Positions 42,990 through 54,643 of a stretch of 64,000 bases of DNA are shown here, piece by piece; within the stretch, counting starts at the first letter, position 1, and every line of letters starts with the position of its first letter. Below the pieces are notes generated by a model, which was not told the origin of the DNA, ran no database searches, and worked only from the letters and a program-made list of their open reading frames with translations. Source of the DNA: Hydrangea macrophylla (taxonomy: Eukaryota > Streptophyta > Magnoliopsida > Cornales > Hydrangeaceae); contig CM066985.1 of NCBI GenBank assembly GCA_033977485.1, forward strand, positions 79,468,794 through 79,532,793. The letters are read 5' to 3'. Both the position numbers and the translations under genes were made by a program.

Positions 42990-45372
42990 GACAAAAACGC
43001 GGCAATCCATTAATTTTCGCGGCATTTGATGAATGCCGCGCGGCAGTCGCGTAGTGCCGCGACGGCAGTCATGAACTGCCGCGGCGGCATTCACGGACTG
43101 CCGCGACAGTTTCTGGACTGCCGCGCTGGGCAGCAGTCTGCCTAATTTCAGAAAGTACATATTGTACCACCAAATGAGGGATTTACACCTGTCTTTTACT
43201 CCGAATTTACTGAAATTATCTAGGTATTTTTGTCTATATAAGAAGAGGTATCTCCATTGAGAAAGGGGGACAACAAGGGGGGAGAGATACAAAAAAAAAG
43301 GGGAGATACAAGGGGGAGACAACACAATACTTGGGAGAACTACCACTACACCAACATATTTTTGGGAGAGAAAAGAGAGAGTTTAGAGAATTAGAGAGAA
43401 GAGCTTGGAAGATCTTCAAAGGAGAAAAACTTTGAGGATAGTTGGAGGTGATCCTCCAACCATAAGTTGTTTTATTTGCATTCTTTCTTTTGAATCCTCA
43501 AACTATTTTGTTTTCTTTGCTCCATTTCTTTTATTGTTCATACTTCCTTCTTGAGACTCTTGGAGATCCTCAATATCTCTCTTGAAATCTCTTGAATGTG
43601 ATCTTTTGAACCCCATGTAAGCTTATGCTTCACATGGAAGTCAAAGTTTGATCATCATTTTATTTTATAAGCAAATAGAGGGATCCAAGTCCATACTTAT
43701 GACTTGGGTCCTCTAAACTTGATGTCTTAGGGAATCCTTTCCATATTCTTTTGAGACTCATGAGTTTTAGTCATGTCTTGATCTCCAATGACCATCAAAT
43801 GGTAGGAGAAGTGATTTGGTTTAAACCTAACTTCATGGTTTAATAGTTGGAGTTACCAAATAAAAGTTGAACTTGACAAATGAAAACAGTGAGTTCACAA
43901 ACTGTTTTTGATCAAAGATTTTTAGTTCAAAATCTAACCGTTGAAATCAAGTGAAACCAACGGGAAAGTGTCAATGACACAGTAATCTACCACTGTAATT
44001 TTTGTTTTAAGGTGGTTTTATGTTTAGAATGGTTTGATCATGGGTTTTGTGAGTCAACCACAATCTGTCCAGAGTTTCAGAATAGTTTCAGAACAGTAAA
44101 ACGTTTTTGAAATTAGTAAATTAGAACCCTAATAAAGCATTTGTGACCCAAAATAATTTTTTCTATGAGGTTTAATGTGTTAGGAAGATACCCTAAAAAG
44201 AATGAAGCATTTCGGATTATTTTACTATTTTTTAAAAAATCAAACAAAATCTCTGGACAGAGAGTTGTACATCTCTGAGTGATGTCTGGTGTTTGTCCTT
44301 TTCCCAGAGATCTAACCGTTGAAACTTTGATGTTCTTTTTGATTTGGAAACTAGACTCACAGAGGCATCTTGTGTCCAAAAATCATCAAGATCAAACCAC
44401 GGGAAAAATGCTTTTTATTTTCTTAAATTTCTGGTCTGCTCTCTGCAATTTTCAGAATTCTTATGACAAATTTGACCAACTTTGTAAATAATGGTCCAAA
44501 TGACTTTTCTATGACCTAGGGCTCAAACCATGTTTTAATAATGATCAATTAAGCTTGAATTCAAAATTTTAAATGATCTAAATCATTGAGTACTTCATAA
44601 CTCATTCTTGTTCATGTATATATTCATCCATATGATTTGACATTTGTAATTAGAACTCAGTTGCTCTAGATTTAATCATATTTGATAGATTTAAGCTAGA
44701 AGTCTAGGATTATTATTTAAGATCCAATTTTACATTTTGTATGTCATGTGGACTAACTCATTGTTTTGTAGCGCATTTGAGGTACAATCTCACTTCTCTT
44801 CTCTAGTTTATTAAATTCTTTGATTTTATTTGATTTTTTTTTACTTAATGCGCGACACCTTAGAATTAGGTTTTTGCCTTATGTGTATATATGATTAGAG
44901 ACTCTTTTTTAGGGCTTTCTTTTGTTTGTATGCATCGCACGTTTAAATATCGCTGCTGGATCCCAGGTAAGTTCTCTTGTTCCTTAGTGCATATCATATT
45001 GCTTGTTACTTGAAATATGTGATTTATGAATGATATTTTGGCCATTAGCAATTTTACACCCTTTGGACATGTTTTTGTGATGTATACGTATATATGTATT
45101 AGTTGAGGGCATGCTTAGATTAATAAATTTGATTAAAAAGATGTTGAGTAGAGGCCTATCGCAAGATAGGATGAGAGAGGGTATTTTAGTCCGACGGGCT
45201 CCTTCCTCTCCCATTCCATAATCCTCGGACCTAGTTAATCTCTGGTTTCTAAAAGATCAGTTTGCTTTTAAAATGGTTTCTTAATTCTCCTTTTAAAAAT
45301 TAAGTGGCGACTCATTTGTTTTTTTGAATTTGATTTTGAAAATCTGTGGGTAAGAAAAATGTGATATCTATA
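42990..45372 (+). repeat. solo LTR, right part
   Basis: It continues the LTR begun at 22022 after the GACAA duplication. It has more CTGCCGCGGCGGCA repeats (43010-43140), a TATA box (TCTATATAAG, 43233-43241) and a GGGGGAGA-rich leader. It ends TCTATA, apparently a decayed TCTACA (complement of the TGTAGA start), followed by GTATC (45373-45377). The total uninterrupted length is about 2.8 kb. It also contains AAGTGGCGACTC near 45303. Confidence 0.75.
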
Positions 45373-45377
45373 GTATC

Positions 45378-46268
45378 CCCTCCGGCTTTGAGGCGGTCCA
45401 AGAATAATGAGCGTAGTTGTGGTCCCGAGCAGACCTGGCAACATGCCAGGGCCAATCCAAGTCGGGTGGGAGATGCCAGAGAGATTATCAATAGCAGGCG
45501 CACTGCTAGAAGGGAGAGGCAAGAGCAAACGACCCGAGAATTGGTCCGAGAATGCCCGGCCAGGAGCAGTGGAGACCTCAGGCACACGATTACTCGGAGT
45601 CGAAGTTATGCCCCATCCCCGAGGATAGTGCATTTCGAAGAAGAGGCTTCATCGCCCGACCCGACCTATCACACAAATACAGAGCGGAAGACCGGAAAGA
45701 AGGATGTCAGGGCCCAAATCGGCGACCTGCAACAACAAATCGAGAAGTTGAACCGCAGGCCAAGTCGCAACTACACCAACACCGAAACTGAGTCACCCTT
45801 CACAGTCTGAGTCACAGGATTTCCCATTCCTCTCAAGTTCAAGCAACCATATCTTGATTTTTATGACGGTTTGGGGAGTCTGGTCGATCATGACCGGACG
45901 TAGAAGACTCAGATGGCGTTAGCTACCAACGCCGACGAACTTCTGTGCCTGGCCTTCCCCAGCACCCTCAAAGGGCTGCCGCACAGTGGTTCCACTCACT
46001 CAAATCCCAAACGGTCGACGACTTCAAGGCACTCAGTAGGCTCTTCGTCAGTCAGTTTGTGGGGATGCTTGACCGATCACAGCCAGACACCCAATTGTTG
46101 GCCGTCAAGTAGCGCAAAAGAGAATCCTTAAAGGATTACATTGACTGTTTCAATCAGCAAAAGCTTCAGATCCGCAACCTGAATGAAACAGCCGCAATTC
46201 CAGCCTTCTGCTCGGGGGTTCAGCACACCAAGGTTGCTACGTCGTTCCACCGTGACCGACCGCCCACC
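45378..46268 (+). pseudogene. gypsy gag, continuation (stops and frameshifts)
   Basis: It resumes the gag frame interrupted at 22021 and runs through a charged region (ending RRPSRNYTNTETESPFTV, stop at 45808). It then continues in shifted frames as typical gag: PYLDFYDG near 45850, MALATNADELLCLAFPSTLK from 45913, SLKDYIDCFNQQKLQIRN near 46125. At least two stops (TAG after HDRT; TAG after LLAVK) and frame changes disable it. It is cut at 46268 by another LTR. Confidence 0.7.
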
Positions 46269-47935
46269 TGTAGACACCCCAATTTTGACCGAACTATTAA
46301 ACTTAGGGGGATTTACCTCTAGAAATCAATGATGAATAATGTCCCGACGATTTTCTTCAAGTTCATCGCTTCGACTTCTGAAAAGCTTCAAGTTCCCAAA
46401 CCTTACTCCTAATACCCTTAGGTTTGGCCAATCCCTGACCATCTGTCTCGAGCTCAATGGATCATGGGTTACTTTCTAAACAAAATGGAATAGATTAAAT
46501 AATAATAATAACAATAATGATAATGATGATATTTTCTAAAAATAACATTGTTTCCCATATTTTTAGATTCAAAAAGAAAAAAAGAAAAATATTCTATTTG
46601 GTGACTCATATGATTAATTTAGATTTAAAATGAAAAATGTCTATATGCATACTTATATATATATATATATATATAAGAAAAGGAAAATAATAAAAGAAAG
46701 TATCCCATGTGATTTGGAGAGTTGGAGATTCCTTGGCATATTCCTAATCTAAGCAAATACCCAAAGAGCTCTTTGTTGGGCACTAATCTCCCATGTGCTT
46801 TGAAGATGCTCTAGAATGTTCCTTTATTCTAGCTAACTTAAATGCCTTTCAAGTTTCTTGGAATTACATAGAAGTGTCATGGAGAGTTAGAGATGCCATA
46901 GAATATTCCTAACCCACAACAAATTGACCTATCTACCCTTATCTTAGCCACCAAGGAAATCAAAGTCTACAAAAGCTCAATTCTCTCATTAAGGTAAGGA
47001 GTTGGACACTTGAATTATATAGAGAAATATATTCGGAGAACTTTAGAGGAGAAAAAGATAGAGAGAGAAACTCTACCAAATCTCATACCCAAACCCCACC
47101 AAACTCTACCCAATTCATACAATTCATCAAATCACCATTGAAGGAGCTTAAAGCTTGAGGAAGAATAAGAGGAAAAGTTTGAGGAATTCAACATCTCTAT
47201 AAATTTTGAGAAGGTCTAGAGGTCAAAAACCTTCAAATCTATCTTCATATATAATAATTCAATCACATTTCATAGATCTAGGACTTTTACAGATTTTCAA
47301 AACCTCTCTTCTTACCTCATTTCATCACACACCACCAAGAATTGTGATTAAAGTTCATTTTTATTTCATTAGTTTGGATCTAAACAAAGGCTTGGGTTTA
47401 AGGAAAACCAAATTTGCAAAAGAATCCTTGATTTGGATTTCCAAAATAAAATTTGTTTTCATTTCTTTTGCTTGTATTCTCCTCTTAGAATCTATGAGAT
47501 CTTCAATATCTCATAGGACTCCTTTGAGGTTGGTCCTTTGATTCTTTATGGTCTAATGATTAATATGGGAATCAAGGTTGATTATGTTCATGTCCTCACA
47601 TAACTATGGGATCCAAGTCTAGATCTATGGTTTGGACCCTTTAGTTTGAAATCTCATGGAATCCTTCTCATATTCCATGAAGGTTCATATGGATTTGGTC
47701 ATATATAGTCTCCAAGGACCATTAGCTTGGGAGGAGAACGAATAAAAATGAATCTATATTCCTCAAGAAACATGCATTTGGGAGAGGAATTAGATATAGT
47801 TTAAGTTTAGTTAAGACTATGAATACCAATTCAACAAATGGTGCAGTGAACTCATAAGTTCATTGAGATCAAAGATTTTTAATTAAATCATGGTCCATGA
47901 GAATTGAGTGAGACAAATTGGAGAATGTTCATATC
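46269..47935 (+). repeat. gypsy LTR, left part
   Basis: It starts TGTAGACACCCCAATTTTGA, like the LTR at 22022 but diverged. Stretches such as GGGATCCAAGTC (47609) align with the solo LTR near 43680. It contains an (AT)n tract at 46653-46674 and a GAGAGAGAAAC leader-like segment near 47060. It is interrupted at 47935 by a Copia-type element and resumes at 52690. Confidence 0.6.
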
Positions 47936-49261
47936 TGTTGGCCCAAATGTGGAAACCTTAGAGGGGGGGTGAATAAGGTTTTAGCGGAAATTAACCTTTT
48001 AAAAACTTAATTGCAAATTAAACACAAACACAAACAATTAACTAAAGAGATACTTGCACACCGATTTTTCAAGTGGTTCGGCAATCGCACCCCGCGGCCT
48101 ACGTCCACCCCTCAAGAACACCTCTTGAGGATTCCTTTAATCCGATCTACTTCACGGGTGTAGACCAAACCGTTCCCGGAGCACTTACGGGTGTGCACCA
48201 AACCGTTACAAGAGCCTTCAATCTCTTCCAAAGAAGAACACCTCTTCTTTGCACACAAGGGTTACTAACCCTCAACCTTTACAAATTGATTTGAATACAA
48301 ATTGATAACTCTCTCTCTAGAGTGGATAATACAATTAAAGCTCACTACAATTTTGCTCTCTCAAGAAATACAAATGAAAGATTTGAGCAAATTGATAAAC
48401 TCACACAACTAGGGCTCAAATGTGATTGATTAAAAATCAACAAGTTGTGTGATTCAATACTATGTTTTCCAATCAAAATCCCAACCCCAAATAGCTTGGA
48501 AAAATATGTATTTATAGGCCTTGAAAGATTATAGCCGTTGGTGGCAAGTTTGGTAATTAAAAGCCCCTTTAAAAACTAGCCGTTATTGCCCTTCAGGTCG
48601 ATTCAGTCGACTGGACCTTGAAGCAGTCGATTGGTCCTTGAAGTAGTCGATTGAGATGTGTTTACAGAGGGTTCTGTTTGCATTCTGCTCACTTCGGTCG
48701 ACTGCATCGGGCCCTCAGTCGACTGCCCCTCCCTGTTTGACAGCCTGGCACATCTCCACTAAAATAGCCATAACTCCCTCTACAAAACTCAAATTTTTGA
48801 TCCGTCTGATGTTTTGGAAACTAGATTCAAATACCTTTCCAACCATATAAGATTCAACATTTAATTATTTTCCAATTGGTTGGGGCATTGCTTTAAAGAT
48901 GACCCATTTAAAACTTATTTCCAAAACTTTAACTTTTAGAATTTGTTTGAGCCCCTATGAGTGTGAGATCAAAATGCCTTACAATGATGGTCCTAGACTT
49001 CAACCAATGATGAAATATCTTCAAGTCTTCAAGCTTGATCCTTGTTGAGCTCCTTGTAATCTTGATCTACATCAATTAAATCTCATGCACACAAAGATGT
49101 TAAAACATTGATACAAAATTAATACATGAGATTATATATGAGCATAAAAATGACTATGATAATAACAAGGAATGAAACAATATGAATCGTGTAATTATCA
49201 TAGCATATTTGACATCATCAAAACATAATTAAATATGCCTTAATATACCTTAAGGCTAACA
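47936..49261 (-). repeat. 3' LTR of the gag-only Copia element
   Basis: Direct repeat of 51344-52689, differing by scattered substitutions and by one fewer unit in the GTCGACTG-rich stretch (48598-48660). The small frame at 48073-48294 is duplicated in both LTRs and has no recognisable domain. Confidence 0.88.
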
Positions 49262-49276
49262 ATCTCCCCCTTTTTG
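49262..49276 (-). other. polypurine tract of the Copia element
   Basis: On the minus strand CAAAAAGGGGGAGAT directly precedes the 3' LTR start TGTTAGCC. It confirms the minus orientation. Confidence 0.7.
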
Positions 49277-49959
49277 ATGATGACAAACAACCAATGAAGA
49301 ATATGCCAAAATAAGCACATTTGGTCATTTTCATATTATCATTCATAATGGATATCATATGTTAAAGAACATGAATGATAACTACCCAAATACGTCTCCC
49401 CAATACTTCTCATATTTCTCCCCCTTTGACATTATCAAAAAGATTTGGGGATAAAATGCGAAGCTCCCCCTCACAATAGGTATACAAATCAAAAGGCCAA
49501 AATGATACAAAAAATAAACAAATATAACCACATGTGAGCTAATGAAACATGAAAGTGCTCCCCCTAAGTATGTGCAATGATAAAAGATACCAAATGATAT
49601 GAAAAGAGAGCATATTCTCCCAAAAGATACCAATAATAAAGTTGGAGAACTCAAGTAAACATATCATGGAGGCAATATGATACCAAAAGTAACTAAAGTG
49701 AGCGTAATATCATGATACCAACAAATTAAGCCAACTAAAATAAACATAGTAATATGTTCCTCCTCAACATATGCATATATGAATGAATACTAATTATGGG
49801 ATCAACATTATGCATTATCTCCTTAGGAGGATGAAATAGCTATGAACATCAAAACAAAATAACTTAATAAATCAAACAAGATTAGCATGCTATCAAAATC
49901 AAGAGAAATATCGAAACAAGTTAATCTAACCTACTCCTACTAGGCTTAAGGTGAGAGAT
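49277..49959. other. non-coding interior of the Copia element
   Basis: AT-rich sequence with several CTCCCCC blocks (49397-49580). These read on the minus strand as GGGGGAG, like extra polypurine tracts. The pol gene expected here in an autonomous Copia element is absent. Confidence 0.5.
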
Positions 49960-51279
49960 TTAACCATTGTCCAAGCACCTCTTGGATGTAACATTTGTCG
50001 AGAAAGTAGGAGAGGATCCTTTTACAACCCAAATCATGTTAATTTTCTTACGAAATGAACATTTGTAATTAACATGCCCCTTTTTCATGCAATAATGACA
50101 AGTTACATGGGGAAGGGTCTCATTTGAGATTGATTCCTTAACAAAGAATTTCTTGTGAGGAATTTGAGAATTTGAAGTAGAGGATGTGGAGTTTACAAAG
50201 AAGCTTTTGTACTTCTTTTCCTTATATGTGGGATTAAATCCCAAACCGGCCTTATCAAAAACACATTTTTGTTTTCCCAAAAGTATATTCAAATTTTGTT
50301 CACCTTGGGTAAACTTGGCCAAAGTTTTTGTCAAATCATCCACCTCCTTTCTCAATTCAACCTTTTCCTTTTCAATAAATTCACTTGAAGGTTGATTGGT
50401 TGAAACAAGCTTTTCTTTTCTCAAAATTTCATTTTGAGATTTTAACTCATCTAATTGCTTTTTCAACTCCACATTTTCTTGTTCAATCTCATTTGAAGAT
50501 TGTGCTCTTAAAACATGTTTTTCATTTTCAATCTTCAAAGATTCATTTTGGGATTTCAAAATATTTAACTCATTTGAAAGTTTGGAAAAATTCTTTTTAA
50601 GAGTTATATATTTGATTCCCAAATTTTCCAACTCCTCATGTAATTCTTCAAATGCACTTTGAAGTTCATCATAATCATGAGATTGAATAATTGAGGTTGG
50701 TTTAGAATTTACCCCATTTGCTAGAACTACTTCTTTATTGCTTGAGTCGTCATCGGATGAGTCACTATCCGAGTCATCCCAAATGGCCTTGATTTCCTTT
50801 TTCTTCTTTTCCTCATCTTCCTTATTGACAAATAGGCACACATAGCTATCTTCTTTCTCTTGTACAAAATTCTCTTTTTGTACTTCTTGTTGATGGGTTA
50901 GATTTTCAACATTTCCTATAACATCAACAACTCTTTGTTGCAACTCAAGGATTTGGTTAGTAGCATTATGAATATTTTCTAAACATAACCAAATTTCATT
51001 AGCATTAGAGCATGAATGAATTCTATTATACGTGGTATTATCTAAAGCATCATATAGAATTTTCATTGCTATAAGATTCAATAGAAAGTTATTTTGATCA
51101 CTTTCATTCCGTTCAATCTTTGGTTTAAGAGAAAAACCATTTTTGACAATACTCCAAAGATTGTAGTCAAGTGAAAGAAAATAAATTTCTATTCGCCTCT
51201 TCCAATGATCATACTTATGATCACTCAATGATGGAGGAGTGCTAATGCAATAACCTTTTTCAAAATATGTAGTTTCCAT
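49960..51279 (-). CDS. Copia-type Gag (UBN2-like) with zinc knuckle
   Basis: It encodes 439 residues from METTYFEKGY. The N-terminal third (SDHKYDHWKRRIEIYFLSLD; ANEIWLCLENI) is the UBN2-type Gag of Copia elements. An acidic serine stretch (SDSDSSDDDSS) near 180 is followed by a long heptad-rich coiled coil (about 195-330). The knuckle CHYCMKKGHVNYKC is at 394-407, matching CX2CX4HX4C. The frame is open further upstream into the primer-site region, but this ATG matches the usual Gag start. It is intact and ends shortly after the knuckle, with no protease. Gag would package its own RNA, relying on another element for the enzymes. Confidence 0.85.
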   Translation of the reverse strand: METTYFEKGYCISTPPSLSDHKYDHWKRRIEIYFLSLDYNLWSIVKNGFSLKPKIERNESDQNNFLLNLIAMKILYDALDNTTYNRIHSCSNANEIWLCLENIHNATNQILELQQRVVDVIGNVENLTHQQEVQKENFVQEKEDSYVCLFVNKEDEEKKKKEIKAIWDDSDSDSSDDDSSNKEVVLANGVNSKPTSIIQSHDYDELQSAFEELHEELENLGIKYITLKKNFSKLSNELNILKSQNESLKIENEKHVLRAQSSNEIEQENVELKKQLDELKSQNEILRKEKLVSTNQPSSEFIEKEKVELRKEVDDLTKTLAKFTQGEQNLNILLGKQKCVFDKAGLGFNPTYKEKKYKSFFVNSTSSTSNSQIPHKKFFVKESISNETLPHVTCHYCMKKGHVNYKCSFRKKINMIWVVKGSSPTFSTNVTSKRCLDNG

Positions 51280-51329
51280 GGATCTTAACTCAAAAAATTT
51301 CAAAGACTTTTGTAAAAAGAAGAGCCGAG

Positions 51330-51343
51330 GCTCTGATACCAAT
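51330..51343 (-). other. primer-binding site (initiator tRNA-Met)
   Basis: On the minus strand ATTGGTATCAGAGC follows the 5' LTR. TGGTATCAGAGC is the classic complement of the plant initiator tRNA-Met 3' end. Confidence 0.85.
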
Positions 51344-52689
51344 TGTTGGCCCAAATGTGGAAACCTTAGAGGGGGGGTGAATAAGGTTTTAGCGGAAATT
51401 AACCTTTTAAAAACTTAATTGCAAATTAAACACAAACACAAACAATTAACTAAAGAGATACTTGCACACCAATTTTTCAAGTGGTTCGGCAATCTCACCC
51501 CGCGGCCTACGTCCACCCCTCAAGAACACCTCTTGAGGATTCCTTTAATCCGATCTACTTCACGGGTGTAGACCAAACCGTTCCCGGAGCACTTACGGGT
51601 GTGCACCAAACCGTTACAAGAGCCTTCAATCTCTTCCAAAGAAGAACACCTCTTCTTTGCACACAAGGGTTACTAACCCTCAACCTTTACAAATTGATTT
51701 GAATACAAATTGATAACTCTCTCTCTAGAGTGGATAATACAATTAAAGCTCACTACAATTTTGCTCTCTCAAGAAATACAAATGAAAGATTTGAGCAAAT
51801 TGATAAACTCACACAACTAGGGCTCAAATGTGATTGATTAAAAATCAACAAGTTGTGTGATTCAATACTATGTTTTCCAATCAAAATCCCAACCCCAAAT
51901 AGCTTGAAAAAACATGTATTTATAAGCCTTGGAAGATTATAGCCGTTGGTGGCAAGTTTGGTAATTAAAAGCCCCTTTAAAAACTAGCCGTTATTGCCTT
52001 TCAGGTCGATTCAGTCGACTGGACCTTGAAGCAGTCGACTGGTCCTTGAAGCAGTCGACTGGTCCTTGAAGCAGTCAACTGAGATGTGTTTACAGAGGGT
52101 TCTATTTGCATTCTGCTCACTTCGGTCGACTTCATCGGGCCCTCAGTCGACTGCCCCTCCCTGTTTGACAGCCTGACACATCTCCACTAAAATAGCCATA
52201 ACTCCCTCTACAAAACTCGAATTTTTGATCCGTTTGATGTTTTGGAAACTAGATTCAAATACCTTTCCAACCATATAAGATTCAACATTTAATTATTTTC
52301 CAATTGGTTGGGGCATTGCTTTAAAGATGACCCATTTAAAATTTATTTCCAAAACTTTAACTTTTAGAATTTGTTTGAGCCCCTATGAGTGTGAGATCAA
52401 GATGCCTTACAATGATGGTCCTAGACTTCAACCAATGATGAAATATCTTCAAGTCTTCAAGCTTGATCCTTGTTGAGCTCCTTGTAATCTTGATCTACAT
52501 CAATTAAATCTCATGCACACAAAGATGTTAAAACATTGATACAAAATTAATACATGAGATTATATATGAGCATAAAAATGACTATGATAATAACAATGAA
52601 TGAAACAATATGAATCGTGTAATTATCATAGCATATTTGACATCATCAAAACATAATTAAATATGCCTTAATATACCTTAAGGCTAACA
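51344..52689 (-). repeat. 5' LTR of the gag-only Copia element
   Basis: Direct repeat of 47936-49261. It carries the extended GCAGTCGACTGGTCCTTGAA array at 52008-52082. Confidence 0.88.
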
Positions 52690-53430
52690 ATATCTTATAT
52701 ATGTATCATCAGAATTTTTGTTTTGGTGAAATCTTATACTTAGGATGGTTTGGCCTTATGATTTGTGAGGAGGTTGCTCTCTGTCCAAAATTTCAGAACA
52801 GTAAGTTTGTTTTAAAATAAGTAAATCGGAGTCTTAACCAACTTCTCTTGACCTTAAATAAATTTTTCTATGAAGATTAATGTGTTAGGAAGATACCCTA
52901 AAAAGATCAAAGTGATTATAACATTTTTTTTTTATTTTTAGAAAATCATAGAAAAACTCTGGACAGAGAGTTGAAAATTCTCGAGTGATATCTGGTTATG
53001 ACCCTATTCTCAGAGATTTAACCGTTGGATCTTTGATTTTTCTTTTTGGGTTGGAACTATACTCACATAGTTATAACATAATAAAAAATCATTAAGATCC
53101 AACCGAGTATTTGATTTCTATTTTTGAAAGTCTGGTCTGCTCTCTATAATTCTTGCAATTTTGTCATAGTTTTGATAAACCTTGAACAGCTCTAATCTAA
53201 TGGACTCCTAATGTCCTAAGATCTTAACCATGTCTTAAATAATGTAAATTAAGCTTAAATCTACAGGCTAGATGATCCAATCTAATGAATATCTCATTAG
53301 CTCATGTTCATGCATTCATTTATACATATTGATGCTCATAAACAAGACTCATCTTTAGTTTAAGTTGTACTTAATTGAAACTAATTGAATATGACTAGGG
53401 GTTCCTTATGATCATGTTGGGGCTATGACA
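52690..53430 (+). repeat. gypsy LTR, right part, truncated
   Basis: It continues the LTR of 46269-47935. GTTAGGAAGATACCCTAAAA (from 52886) aligns with the solo LTR near 44178. Similarity is lost near 53400, where sequence of another element begins, so the LTR's own 3' end is missing. Confidence 0.5.
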
Positions 53431-53559
53431 TCTCTATATGGACATTAACAGAGGGGAGTTCAGTGAAGAGATTAATTTTCTAAGGATCAAGGTCGCAAAA
53501 ATAAGGTGTCTTCGATCTTTGTTACGATTTTCTTTGCAAATCTGACAAAGAGGGATAGT
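53431..53559 (+). other. 3' internal end and polypurine tract of a truncated gypsy element
   Basis: The short segment ends CTGACAAAGAGGGATAGT, comparable with the polypurine tract at 39680-39693, immediately before an LTR start. The rest of the element's interior is absent. Confidence 0.5.
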
Positions 53560-54593
53560 TGTAGACACCTGATTTTTGCTCATCCCAAGAAAAATATGTC
53601 GATAACTTGCATCGAATTCAACAAATGTGAAGAGCTTGTCAATACAGGGTCCCTGGACTTTGAATTGTCAAAATCGGACCACAGACGAAGAAACGATCAC
53701 ATTTTAAAGTTTCAAGAATCTGCGATTGCAAAAAGAGGGGCATGTTTACTTTTTCAGCATTCCAGAAGTCAGAGCAGACATTTTTCATGCTAGAATTGAA
53801 GTACATGCTAAGACCGACGAGTCCTTGAAATATCATAGCAATCCGACATTGAATTCGAAAAAGTTGCTTTATCAAGCGTTGATTTCAAACGAGAAAATTC
53901 CGTTTCGTCACTAGACAGCTCTCAGAGGCACCGAAATGGTACAAAAAATTCAGATTTATCAAGATAAAGGCCTGACATAAATTTCACTGTCATCCGGCGA
54001 CGAAAGTAGAAAAATCGCAGTAAAACGCTCACTGATCTGTCAATTTACACTGTTAAATCGTCAAAAAGCTCTATTCTTTGAGTTTGGAGCATTTGTGCTA
54101 TTTTCGGACTGGACCAAAATACTTTTTTACAATGAGATAGTGGGATCCCTAAAATCTCGTCTCATTCTGACTCCGGATTCTGAAAAAAGTACTTTTATTG
54201 GGTAGTTTCAGCACAAACTGATGCTGAAGATACATCAAACATCGTTTAAAAAATCTCAGTTTTACATCAAAATTCCACATTTATAGAGAGGACCGGACAG
54301 TCCGAATCTCAATCGCAATGCATTCCAAAAATTTTAAAAGTTCTAGCGCGTGTACAATTTTTTTTTTAATTTTTTATTGTTTAACATTATTTTATTCTTA
54401 CTAAAAAAAAGGGTTGACAAACACCCCCCCTCTTTTCTACCGAAGGAGGGGGGGGGGGGGGGTTGTTCTTTTTATATTGCATATATATACATACTTATAC
54501 ATACATATATACATACTATATATAGATATATATATAAAGAAAGGAGGGGTGAAAGAAAAAAAAAAAGAGAGAGAGGGAGGGAGGGAGGAGATC

Positions 54594-54643
<50 letters not shown>

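Larger units (their letters stand above)
47936..52689 (-). mobile_element. gag-only Copia-type retrotransposon (non-autonomous)
   Basis: It is 4754 bp with LTRs of 1326 bp (47936-49261, the 3' LTR) and 1346 bp (51344-52689, the 5' LTR). Both are TG..CA when read from either side, with inverted ends TGTTGGCC/GGCTAACA. ATATC flanks it at 47931-47935 and 52690-52694. On the minus strand the 5' LTR is followed by a tRNA-iMet primer site, a gag gene and about 0.7 kb of AT-rich DNA, then the polypurine tract and the 3' LTR. No protease, integrase or reverse transcriptase is present, so it needs a partner element. Confidence 0.9.

Noticed and set aside
45346..45375. Upstream codons of the gag frame at 45346-45810
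   Set aside because: The frame begins in the end of the solo LTR; the true gag sense starts after 45377, so this start codon is accidental.
48073..48294. 73-codon frame found twice (also 51481-51702)
   Set aside because: It is duplicated only because it lies in the two Copia LTRs; no domain and no start context of note.
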